This document shows, in pieces, positions 1 through 5,314 of a stretch of 5,314 bases of DNA. Position numbers and translations under genes: made by a program. The DNA comes from Candidatus Nitrosymbiomonas sp. Its GTDB lineage: Bacteria > Sysuimicrobiota > Sysuimicrobiia > Sysuimicrobiales > Humicultoraceae. A model generated the notes under the pieces. That model made no database searches and was not told the origin of the DNA. It worked only from the letters and a program-made list of their open reading frames with translations. Within the stretch, counting starts at the first letter, position 1, and each line of letters begins with the position of its first letter. The DNA lies in NCBI GenBank assembly GCA_020724185.1, contig DYHL01000183.1, positions 1 to 5,314 of the forward strand. The letters are read 5' to 3'.

Positions 1-667
1 TCCGGGTCATGCGGGCGATGAAGGCCGCGCCGGCCACGCCGAGGGCGAGCGCTGGCAGAACAAGGTGGTGAAAGGTGCTGGCTACACCGCCGGTGCCCAC
101 GCCCACGACTGGGAAGAGGTCCAGGCGCACAGAGAAGACCAGGATCAGGATCGTCCCGATCCAGAACCGGGGGAGGCTGTAGCCGAGCGTCGCTCCGGTC
201 GTCGCCACGAAGTCCATGAGCGTACCCCGGCGCATCACCGCGTAGACACCCAGAGGGAGGCCCAAGAGCAGTTCGATCAGGAGAGCGGCCAGGGCCAGAT
301 GGATCGTGTACGGTAGCTGGGCGAGGATGACCGTGAGCACCGGCTGACTGTAGGTGTAGGAGATCCCCAGATCCCCCCGGGCGACCCGGCGCACGTACAG
401 GCCGAACTGGACGGGCATGGGCTGGTCAACTCCCAGCTCGTCGCGGATCTGGGCCAGGTACCCGTCCGACACGAACGCCTCGTTCCGGATGCGTGACAGA
501 TACGTCGTCACGGGGTCGCCTGGCGTCAGTCGCACCAGGACGAACGCGACGACGAGTACGATCACACCCTGGACGGCCGCCGCGAGAAGTCTGCGGGTGA
601 CGTAGTACCTCCTTACCCGGGTGACCTCCTGTCGAACAGCCGCGCGCGGCGAACATCCCGAGCACAT
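1..667 (-). CDS. DppB/OppB-family peptide ABC transporter permease (3'-truncated, start uncertain)
   Basis: Inner-membrane permease subunit of a dipeptide/oligopeptide/nickel-type importer. I translated this frame by hand; it stays open to the window edge. Numbering from the GTC codon at 601, the visible protein has a first membrane helix (about 5-23), then LTPGDP (25-30), an extracytoplasmic segment with ELGVDQP (55-61), RGDLGISY (75-82), the helix 96-122, and GATLGYSLPRFWIG (136-149). It ends at LPALALGVAGAAFIARMTR (182-200), just before where the family has its EAA coupling loop. About 200 of the usual 305-340 residues are present. An in-frame TGA lies at 677-679, and ATG at 665-667 is the only standard in-frame start. 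That ATG has no Shine-Dalgarno and sits inside a hairpin. Family members usually begin close to the RRYYVTRRLL stretch, so the true start is probably near 616, where the codon is GTA. Partner genes (DppC, D, F) are expected beyond position 1. The family call is firm; the start is not. Confidence 0.9.
   Translation of the reverse strand, partial: MCSGCSPRAAVRQEVTRVRRYYVTRRLLAAAVQGVIVLVVAFVLVRLTPGDPVTTYLSRIRNEAFVSDGYLAQIRDELGVDQPMPVQFGLYVRRVARGDLGISYTYSQPVLTVILAQLPYTIHLALAALLIELLLGLPLGVYAVMRRGTLMDFVATTGATLGYSLPRFWIGTILILVFSVRLDLFPVVGVGTGGVASTFHHLVLPALALGVAGAAFIARMTR
624..630 (-). promoter_or_regulatory. Probable ribosome binding site of the DppB-like gene
   Basis: AGGAGGT on the minus strand, 7-8 bases before the GTA codon at 616-614 that opens the family-typical stretch VRRYYVTRRLL. 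A second copy, AGGAGGT at 613-607, lies 17 bases downstream, six bases from a GTC codon at 601, but in this frame it reads as Arg-Arg-Tyr. The first copy is the better candidate because it places initiation at the usual N-terminus of the family. Confidence 0.5.
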
Positions 668-700
668 GCTCGAGCGTCACGCCGCGCGCGCTGCGCTGTC
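635..700 (-). promoter_or_regulatory. Large GC-rich hairpin between the BMP gene and the DppB-like gene
   Basis: On the minus strand an 11-bp perfect stem pairs 690-680 (CGCGCGCGGCG) with 651-641. It is extended by six more pairs, one of them G-T, between 700-695 (GACAGC) and 640-635, with a four-base bulge GCAG on the 5' side. The 28-base loop contains its own nested palindrome at 672-659, CGAGCATGTGCTCG. No T-run follows the stem, so it is not a standard intrinsic terminator. It lies 15 bases past the stop of the binding-protein gene. A stem there could shield that transcript's 3' end or reduce read-through into the permease gene; both roles are inferred. Confidence 0.6.
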
Positions 701-714
701 AGCGTTCTAGGCGG

Positions 715-1866
715 TTACGGCTCCTTGGGCCAGGGGCCCACGATGCCCGGGGCCGCCCACTCCATGCCGTTGAGCTCTCCCACTGTCATGCGCTTCCCGC
801 TCTGGACCCGCAGGACGCCCTTGCGGTCCTTGATCGGGCCGGTGAACGGCTCGAAGGTCACCTTGGGATCCGACATCTGGGCCAGCCGCTTCATGACCAG
901 GTCGTAGACCGAGAGCCGGCCCAGATCAGGCGTGCCTACCTTGACCGCCTGCAGCCTGGCCTTCCACTCAGGGTTGACCGGCATCCCGAACTCGCCGCCC
1001 AGCTCCGCCGCGCCCTCAGCCAGGAGCCACCAGTAGTCCACGTTGGCCAGGTTCTCCGCGGTGTACTTGCCCGCGTACACTTTGGAGAGAAAGTCCACGT
1101 AGATCTTGTCCCAGTGCACGAGCTGACCCGAGATCATGTGCTTGGGGGCGAACTTGTGCATCGGCGAGTAGTGGCCAAAGCTGGGCAGGCCGCGCTTGGC
1201 CGCCACCTGCACGACCGTCGGTGTATCCTCGGTGAACGCGAACACGTCGGCCCCTTCGGCAATCAGTGCCTCGGTGGCCTCCTTGGCCGCGGTCGGGTTG
1301 AACCACTCGTAGATCCACCGGACGTGCACGGTGGCTTTGGGGTTCACCGCACGGACGCCCAGTGCGAACGCGCCCATGTGGCGTTTCACTTCGGGGATAG
1401 GGAAGGCGCCCACATAGCCGACCTTCCCGCTCTTGGTCGCCGCGCCGGCCATCAGGCCGTTCAGGTAGTACACCTGATAGAAGTCGGCCATGTAGGTCGC
1501 CACGTTGGGCGCGCGCTTGAAGCCCGACGCGTGCGCGAAGATGTGGTTGGGATAACGCTTGGCCGCGGCCAGCGTTCCGTCCATGAACCCAAAGCTGGTC
1601 GTGAATATCACCCGCGCGCCCTGCAGGATCAGCTTGTCAATGAACGACTCGGTCTGGCCCTCGGGCACCTTCTCGACGTAGATCGTTTCTAACCAGGGGA
1701 GCTTCTTCTCCGCGATCTTCCGGGCGAAGTCGTGGGCGTGCGTCCAGCCGTAGTCGCCGATCGGGCCGACGTACACGAACCCGGCCTTGAGCTTCTGCTG
1801 GGCGATGCCTGGCACAGCCAGGCCGCCTGCGAGCACGAGCACGACCAAGAAAGTCAACCAGCGCAT
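715..1866 (-). CDS. BMP/PnrA-family substrate-binding protein of a nucleoside/purine ABC importer
   Basis: A 383-residue extracytoplasmic binding protein that delivers ligand to the permease pair encoded upstream. Residues 1-22 form a short Sec signal peptide: Arg2, a hydrophobic core 4-19 and likely cleavage after GIA at 20-22. There is no lipobox cysteine, unlike the PnrA/BmpA lipoproteins of spirochaetes and Gram-positives. The mature part has the family pattern: GFVYVGPIGDYGWTHAHD (29-46), TSFGFMDGTL (90-99), HASGFKRAPNVATY (112-125), KVGYVGAFPIPEVKRH (148-163), NPKATVHVRW (175-184), EGADVFAFTEDTPTVVQVAAKRG (204-226) and FTGPIKDRKGVLRV (341-354). This resembles the proteobacterial BMP branch. 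ATG at 1866 is chosen because AAAGGAGGG lies five bases ahead and it gives a clean signal peptide; in-frame starts at 1872, 1902 and 1962 have poorer spacing or no ribosome site. The ligand is inferred from the family (nucleosides or purine bases). Confidence 0.93.
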   Translation of the reverse strand: MRWLTFLVVLVLAGGLAVPGIAQQKLKAGFVYVGPIGDYGWTHAHDFARKIAEKKLPWLETIYVEKVPEGQTESFIDKLILQGARVIFTTSFGFMDGTLAAAKRYPNHIFAHASGFKRAPNVATYMADFYQVYYLNGLMAGAATKSGKVGYVGAFPIPEVKRHMGAFALGVRAVNPKATVHVRWIYEWFNPTAAKEATEALIAEGADVFAFTEDTPTVVQVAAKRGLPSFGHYSPMHKFAPKHMISGQLVHWDKIYVDFLSKVYAGKYTAENLANVDYWWLLAEGAAELGGEFGMPVNPEWKARLQAVKVGTPDLGRLSVYDLVMKRLAQMSDPKVTFEPFTGPIKDRKGVLRVQSGKRMTVGELNGMEWAAPGIVGPWPKEP

Positions 1867-1942
1867 GGTCACCCTCCTTTTTTCTCTGTCTCGCCTCACC
1901 ATGGCTATTCGATGCGGCAGCGCGCGTCTCCCGCCTCCAGCG
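1867..1942 (-). other. 76-bp spacer between NupQ and BMP genes
   Basis: The only gap inside the importer operon. It holds the A-rich Shine-Dalgarno of the BMP gene at its downstream end. I see no convincing -35/-10 pair, no hairpin with a T-run and no operator-like repeat, so the BMP gene is most simply read as part of the same transcript. The frame through the spacer is open and joined to the BMP gene, which is why a longer start (1962) looks possible, but nothing supports its use. Confidence 0.6.
1872..1880 (-). promoter_or_regulatory. Strong ribosome binding site of the BMP gene
   Basis: AAAGGAGGG on the minus strand, inside a run of six A, followed by TGACC and then ATG at 1866-1864. This is the clearest Shine-Dalgarno of the transporter genes and it decides the start of the binding protein. 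A stronger site here fits the need for more binding protein than permease. Confidence 0.8.
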
Positions 1943-2803
1943 TCATCTCTCCCCGGCCGCATATGGCAGCCCCAACGCCTCGGGCGCTCCCCGTCCCCTG
2001 CGTCTGCCTGATGTCGCGGCCAGCACCAGGATGGTGAAGGCGAACGGCATCATCCTGAGCGCTTCCGGCGGAACCCAGGCCTGGAGGCGGAAGGAGAGGT
2101 GGAAGAGGGCCCCAAAAAAGAGGGCTCCTCCGACCGCCTTCAGCGGATCCCAGCCCGCGAAGATGGTGATGGCGATGGCAATCCACCCCAGCCCCGCGGT
2201 CATGCCTTCGGTCCACGATGGGCGGTAGGCCACGGATAGAAAGCCGCCGGCCACGCCGGCCATCGTCCCTCCGAAGACCACACACAGGTAGCGTACCAGG
2301 TGGACGTTGACGCCCAGCGCCTCCGCGGCAGCCGGTGACTCACCGGTGGAGCGGATCACCATGCCTAGCCGGGTGTGGTGCAGCACCAGCCAGAGCCCCA
2401 CCGCGAGCAGCAGCCCCAGGTATGTGAGTCCGGAGATCTCGGGGAGGGCGTTGAGCAGGGGTATTCCTTCCCATCCCCGGCCGAGCACGCCGGCCAGGCC
2501 CAAACCCAGCATGGTCAGGGCCAGTCCCGATACATACTGGTTGGCCCGAAGCGTAATGGACACGAAGGCGTGCAGCAGCGCTGCCAGGCCGCCGGCCGCC
2601 GCTGCCGCCAGCAGGCCGGCCACCGGGTAGCCGGTTACTTGCGCGACGACGAAGGCAAAAAGCGCCCCCAGGATCATCATGCCTTCAACGCCCAGGTTGA
2701 TCACGCCGCTCCGCTCGGCGTAGATCTCGCCCAGCGAGGCCCACAGGAGCGGCGTGCTGACTGCCAGCGCCCGGACGATCGCTGTCAGGATCCATTCAAG
2801 CAT
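1943..2803 (-). CDS. nupQ: ABC permease, NupQ/YufQ type (BPD_transp_2), of the nucleoside importer
   Basis: A 286-residue inner-membrane permease, the shorter of the two unlike channel subunits. It is mostly hydrophobic helices with the conserved family stretches ERSGVINLGVEGMMILGAL (30-48), NQYVSGLALTMLGLGL (88-103), a cytoplasmic coupling-loop region GESPAAAEALGVNV (154-167), and GWIAIAITIFAGWDP (206-220) followed by LKAVGGALFFG (221-231). The C-terminal tail from 266 is basic (GRRRGRG). Length and motifs match COG1079-type permeases. The ATG at 2803 overlaps the end of the upstream permease by 8 bp (ATGCTTGA) and has GGAG at 2814-2811 seven bases ahead, implying coupled translation. A GTG at 2827 is in frame but would add eight Arg-rich residues and a 32-bp overlap. 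The gene is complete, with TGA at 1945-1943. The symbol follows the Bacillus paralogue by position and family; specificity is inferred. Confidence 0.93.
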   Translation of the reverse strand: MLEWILTAIVRALAVSTPLLWASLGEIYAERSGVINLGVEGMMILGALFAFVVAQVTGYPVAGLLAAAAAGGLAALLHAFVSITLRANQYVSGLALTMLGLGLAGVLGRGWEGIPLLNALPEISGLTYLGLLLAVGLWLVLHHTRLGMVIRSTGESPAAAEALGVNVHLVRYLCVVFGGTMAGVAGGFLSVAYRPSWTEGMTAGLGWIAIAITIFAGWDPLKAVGGALFFGALFHLSFRLQAWVPPEALRMMPFAFTILVLAATSGRRRGRGAPEALGLPYAAGER

Positions 2804-3899
2804 CCGCGGTCTCCGCCGCCCGATCACCGGGCGCCCAGCGCAGCCGGTAGTTAAGCAGCCGCTCGCTGCCGATGAGGAAGAACAGGATCAGCCCATTGAA
2901 GACGTCGGTAACGCGGAAAGGCATTTGCAGCGAGACCTTCATCACGTCGCCGCTGGAGAAGATGAGGCCGAGGAACAGCGCCGTGAGGATGGCCGCCAGC
3001 GGGTTTCCGCGCGCCAGCCATGCCACGATGATCGCTGCGTAGCCGTAACCCAACGAGACCTGGCCGGGCGCGAGCAGCTTGTGGTGGATGCCCGCGACCT
3101 CGCCCACGCCTGCCAGTCCGGCCGCGCCCGCGGAGAACGCCATGGCGAGCAGGATTGTTCGGAACGGGTCAATTCCCGCGTATCTTGCAGCGGTCGGGTT
3201 TTCGCCCAGCACGCGGATCTCGAACCCGAGGCGCGCCCGCCCCAGGAAGAAGGCCAGCGCGCCTGCCAGGGCTATCCCCAGGACCAGCGTGGGCCAGTGC
3301 ACGCGCGTGCCCGGGATCAGGGCTAGCCGTGCCGCTTCGGGGAAGGTATCGGTGTAGGCGAACCCAAACGCGGTCTTGCCTTTCCATGGCCCGTGGATCA
3401 GCCACTCCACGGAGAACAGGGCAACGTAGTTCATCATCAGGGTGGAGACGACCTCGTTGACCTCGAGTTTGAGGCGGAGCAGGGTAGGGAGGAGGCCCCA
3501 CAGCGCGCCTCCGAGGAAGCCCGCGACGAACATCGCGGGGAGCAGCCACGGAGCCGGGATAGGGGAGAACAGCGCCACCCCGGTGGATGCGACCGCGCCT
3601 GCGAGCAACTGGCCTTCTGCCCCGATGTTCCAGAACTGCGCCCGGAACGCCAGCACCAGCCCGACCCCGGCGAGAAGCAGCGGGGCGGCCTGGCGCAGTA
3701 TCTCGGGAGCCGCGCGCCTGTCCGCGAGCGTGCCCGCAAAGATGATCGCGTAAGCCCGCAGGGGATTGATCCCGAAGGCCCAGAAGATCACACCTGCGGC
3801 GACCAGGGCGGCAGCGATCGCGCCCAGGGAGATCGCTAGAACCCAGGCCCCGGATGGGACCAGCACCCGCTCCACACTGAACGGCCCCAGCCGCTTCAT
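2796..3899 (-). CDS. nupP: ABC permease, NupP/YufP type (BPD_transp_2), of the nucleoside importer
   Basis: A 367-residue inner-membrane permease, the longer partner of the heterodimeric channel. After a short cytoplasmic N-terminus it has a long first helix (about 17-42), then LRQAAPLLLAGVGLVLAFRA (68-87), the family hallmark WNIGAEGQLLAGA (90-102), the equally typical NEVVSTLMMNYVA (148-160), a coupling-loop region GENPTAARYAGID (232-244) and GYGYAAIIVAWLARGNP (284-300). These place it in the COG4603 permeases that accompany NupO-type ATPases and BMP binding proteins. The ATG at 3899-3897 shares the four bases ATGA with the stop of the ATPase gene. No strong Shine-Dalgarno precedes it (only GGGG further upstream), so translation is probably coupled to the ATPase. 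The gene ends at TGA 2798-2796 inside the next gene. It is complete and unbroken. Confidence 0.94.
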   Translation of the reverse strand: MKRLGPFSVERVLVPSGAWVLAISLGAIAAALVAAGVIFWAFGINPLRAYAIIFAGTLADRRAAPEILRQAAPLLLAGVGLVLAFRAQFWNIGAEGQLLAGAVASTGVALFSPIPAPWLLPAMFVAGFLGGALWGLLPTLLRLKLEVNEVVSTLMMNYVALFSVEWLIHGPWKGKTAFGFAYTDTFPEAARLALIPGTRVHWPTLVLGIALAGALAFFLGRARLGFEIRVLGENPTAARYAGIDPFRTILLAMAFSAGAAGLAGVGEVAGIHHKLLAPGQVSLGYGYAAIIVAWLARGNPLAAILTALFLGLIFSSGDVMKVSLQMPFRVTDVFNGLILFFLIGSERLLNYRLRWAPGDRAAETADA

Positions 3900-5314
3900 G
3901 CGCGCTGCCCCATCATCAAGAGACCGATCCGCTCGCGATCACACTGGGCCGCGTCCACGATGCCCACGATCTCGCCCGAAAACATCACCGCGATGCGGTC
4001 GGACAGCACCATGAGCTCGTCCAGGTCCTCGGACACCAGGAGCACCGCGGCCCCCTGCTGCCGGTGCTGCAGGAGCAGCCGGTGGATCTGTTCCGTGGCG
4101 CTGACGTCCAGCCCGGATGTGGGATGAGCCGCCACGATCACGTCGGGACGCCCTGACAGCTCGCGGCTGAGGATCAGCTTCTGGATGTTCCCCCCGGAGA
4201 GCAGCCGCGTTGGGGTGGCGGGTCCCGGCGTGACAATCTCGTACTCGGCGATCATCCGGCGGGCGAACTCCCAAACTGCGTGACGGTCCATCACCGGCCC
4301 CTGGGAAAACGGCGGGTGGCGGTAGTCCCGCAGCACCAGGTTCTCGGCGACCGACATGCCCGGCACGATTCCCATGCGCATCCGGTCCTCGGGGATGTGC
4401 GCCACGCCTGCCCCGTGCACCGCGCGCGCGGGCAGATTGGTAACGTCCCCTCCCAGCACGGTGACGCGGCCGCCGGTGGCAGGGCGCAGCCCGGTCACCA
4501 CCTCCACCAGCTCGCGCTGGCCGTTTCCTGCCACGCCGGCGATGCCCAGGATCTCTCCCCGGCGCACGGAGAGGGAGATCCCCCGCAGAGCCTGGAGACC
4601 ACGGTCGTTCTGGGCCACAAGATTCTCAATGACCATCGCCTCGCCCTCAGGGGCGCGGGCGTCCTTGCTGATCCGGAACTCCACGTCCCGGCCGACCATC
4701 ATGCGCGCCAGCGAGCGCCTGTCGGTCTCCCCGATCGGCAGCGTGGCCACCCCCCGACCCTTGCGCATGACGGTTACGCGGTCGGCGATCTCGGCGACCT
4801 CATCCAGCTTGTGCGAGATGAAGATCACCGCGTGGCCCTCCAGCTTCATCCGGCGCAGCACCTCGAACAGCCCTCTTGCCTCCTGTGGGGTGAGCACGCT
4901 CGTGGGCTCGTCCAGAATGAGAATCCTCGCCCCCCGGATCAGCGCCTTGATGATCTCAACGCGCTGCTGCTCGCTGGGCGAGAGCTGCCAGACGAACGCG
5001 CGGGGATCCACCGACAGGCCGTACCGGTCCGCCAGCTCCCCTATCTGCGACTCGACCTGCCGGGCCGGGGCGATGAAGCCCACCCCTGGCAGCCCGAGCG
5101 CGACGTTCTCGGCGACGGTGTGCCTGCGGACCAGGAGGAAGTGCTGGGGGACCATGCCGATGCCGAGTGAGAGGGCATCGCGGGGCGACCGCACGTGCAC
5201 CTGCTTGCCCCGCAGCCAGATCTCACCGCTGTCGGCTTGGTGTATTCCGTACAGGACATTCATCAGGGTGGTCTTGCCGGCGCCGTTCTCCCCGAGCAAG
5301 GCGTGGACTTCCCC
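3896..5314 (-). CDS. nupO: Double-domain ABC transporter ATPase, NupO/YufO type (5'-truncated)
   Basis: Cytoplasmic ATPase with two fused nucleotide-binding domains that powers the importer. The first 472 visible codons run from the window edge (GEVHALLGENGAGKTT), so only some 30 N-terminal residues are missing. Numbered from the edge, domain 1 has Walker A GENGAGKT (8-15), the Q-loop MVPQHFLL (54-61), the signature LSPSEQQRVEI (111-121), Walker B ILILDEPTS (131-139) and the switch His of ISHKLDEV (166-173). Domain 2 has a degenerate Walker A GVAGNGQ (260-266) without the lysine, an intact signature LSGGN (372-376), AAHPTSGLD (395-403) in place of Walker B, and SED (428-430) at the switch position. 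Degenerate second sites are normal in this carbohydrate-uptake-2-like family; the SPSE in the first signature is less usual. A TTG at 5299 is Leu inside the Walker A region, not a start. The stop overlaps the next gene by 4 bp. Confidence 0.95.
   Translation of the reverse strand, partial: GEVHALLGENGAGKTTLMNVLYGIHQADSGEIWLRGKQVHVRSPRDALSLGIGMVPQHFLLVRRHTVAENVALGLPGVGFIAPARQVESQIGELADRYGLSVDPRAFVWQLSPSEQQRVEIIKALIRGARILILDEPTSVLTPQEARGLFEVLRRMKLEGHAVIFISHKLDEVAEIADRVTVMRKGRGVATLPIGETDRRSLARMMVGRDVEFRISKDARAPEGEAMVIENLVAQNDRGLQALRGISLSVRRGEILGIAGVAGNGQRELVEVVTGLRPATGGRVTVLGGDVTNLPARAVHGAGVAHIPEDRMRMGIVPGMSVAENLVLRDYRHPPFSQGPVMDRHAVWEFARRMIAEYEIVTPGPATPTRLLSGGNIQKLILSRELSGRPDVIVAAHPTSGLDVSATEQIHRLLLQHRQQGAAVLLVSEDLDELMVLSDRIAVMFSGEIVGIVDAAQCDRERIGLLMMGQRA

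Noticed and set aside
426..680. Minus-strand frame starting at GTG 680, overlapping the DppB-like gene
   Set aside because: It is Arg/Gly/Pro-rich with no hydrophobic segments, while the neighbouring frame over the same bases encodes a clear permease. It has no Shine-Dalgarno.
635..700. Intrinsic terminator after the BMP gene
   Set aside because: The hairpin is strong but no T-run follows the 3' arm on the minus strand, so it was kept as a regulatory stem of unknown role rather than called a terminator.
1114..1692. 192-codon open frame on the plus strand opposite the BMP gene
   Set aside because: It is low-complexity His/Arg/Gly-rich sequence with no motif and no ribosome site that I can see; a shadow of the BMP coding sequence.
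1867..1962. Extended N-terminus for the BMP protein, starting at 1962 or 1902
   Set aside because: It would put 12-32 Arg-rich residues before the signal peptide, and no ribosome site precedes those starts; ATG 1866 has AAAGGAGGG at good spacing.
2804..2827. GTG at 2827 as the start of the NupQ-type permease
   Set aside because: It adds IGRRRPR ahead of the first helix and enlarges the overlap to 32 bp; ATG 2803 has GGAG seven bases upstream and a typical 8-bp overlap.
4280..5170. 296-codon open frame on the plus strand opposite the ATPase gene
   Set aside because: The composition is His/Arg/Gln/Asp-rich with no recognisable domain, and it lies wholly antisense to an unmistakable ATPase. 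Long antisense frames are expected in GC-rich genes.
5297..5299. TTG at 5299 as the start of the ATPase
   Set aside because: It encodes a Leu within GEVHALLGENGAGKT; the frame continues to the window edge, so the gene is simply truncated.
1..5314. tRNA, rRNA, CRISPR repeats, insertion-sequence ends or riboswitch-like leaders
   Set aside because: None seen: coding sequence fills nearly the whole window, and the short gaps contain no repeat array, cloverleaf-like element or recognisable aptamer core.

Overview
The window is about 5.3 kb of GC-rich bacterial DNA. Every supportable gene lies on the minus strand, so transcription runs from position 5314 towards position 1. It carries most of one ABC importer of the PnrA/BmpA-Nup (nucleoside or purine) class, followed by the start of a peptide-type (DppB/OppB) permease gene. 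No RNA gene, mobile element, CRISPR array or phage feature is visible. No gene-free stretch exceeds 300 bases; the longest gaps are 76 bp (1867-1942) and 47-98 bp (after 715), depending on where the last gene starts.

Layout in transcription order: (1) 5314-3896, a two-domain ATPase of the NupO/YufO type, missing its first residues beyond the window edge. (2) 3899-2796, a permease of the NupP/YufP type. (3) 2803-1943, a second permease of the NupQ/YufQ type. (4) 1866-715, a BMP-family substrate-binding protein with a Sec signal peptide. (5) 667-1, a DppB/OppB-family permease truncated by the window edge. Genes 1-3 overlap by 4 and 8 bp and are almost certainly co-translated. Gene 4 follows after 76 bp and has its own strong ribosome binding site. 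A GC-rich hairpin sits between genes 4 and 5.

Together genes 1-4 make a complete importer: a soluble binding protein captures the ligand outside the inner membrane, two unlike permeases form the channel, and the fused double ATPase drives transport. Characterised relatives (Bacillus subtilis NupNOPQ, Treponema PnrA) take up purine nucleosides. The exact ligand here cannot be read from sequence.

The binding protein has a cleavable signal peptide without a lipobox cysteine, which suggests a free periplasmic protein and hence a two-membrane cell. High GC and the proteobacterial style of the BMP protein fit a proteobacterium or one of the GC-rich diderm lineages known mostly from metagenomes; no firm taxonomic call is possible.

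This is mostly ordinary transporter DNA. The points worth a second look are the peptide permease, which has strong coding signal but no standard start codon at the expected place; the hairpin in front of it; and an ATPase whose two degenerate half-sites fall in the same composite ATP site.
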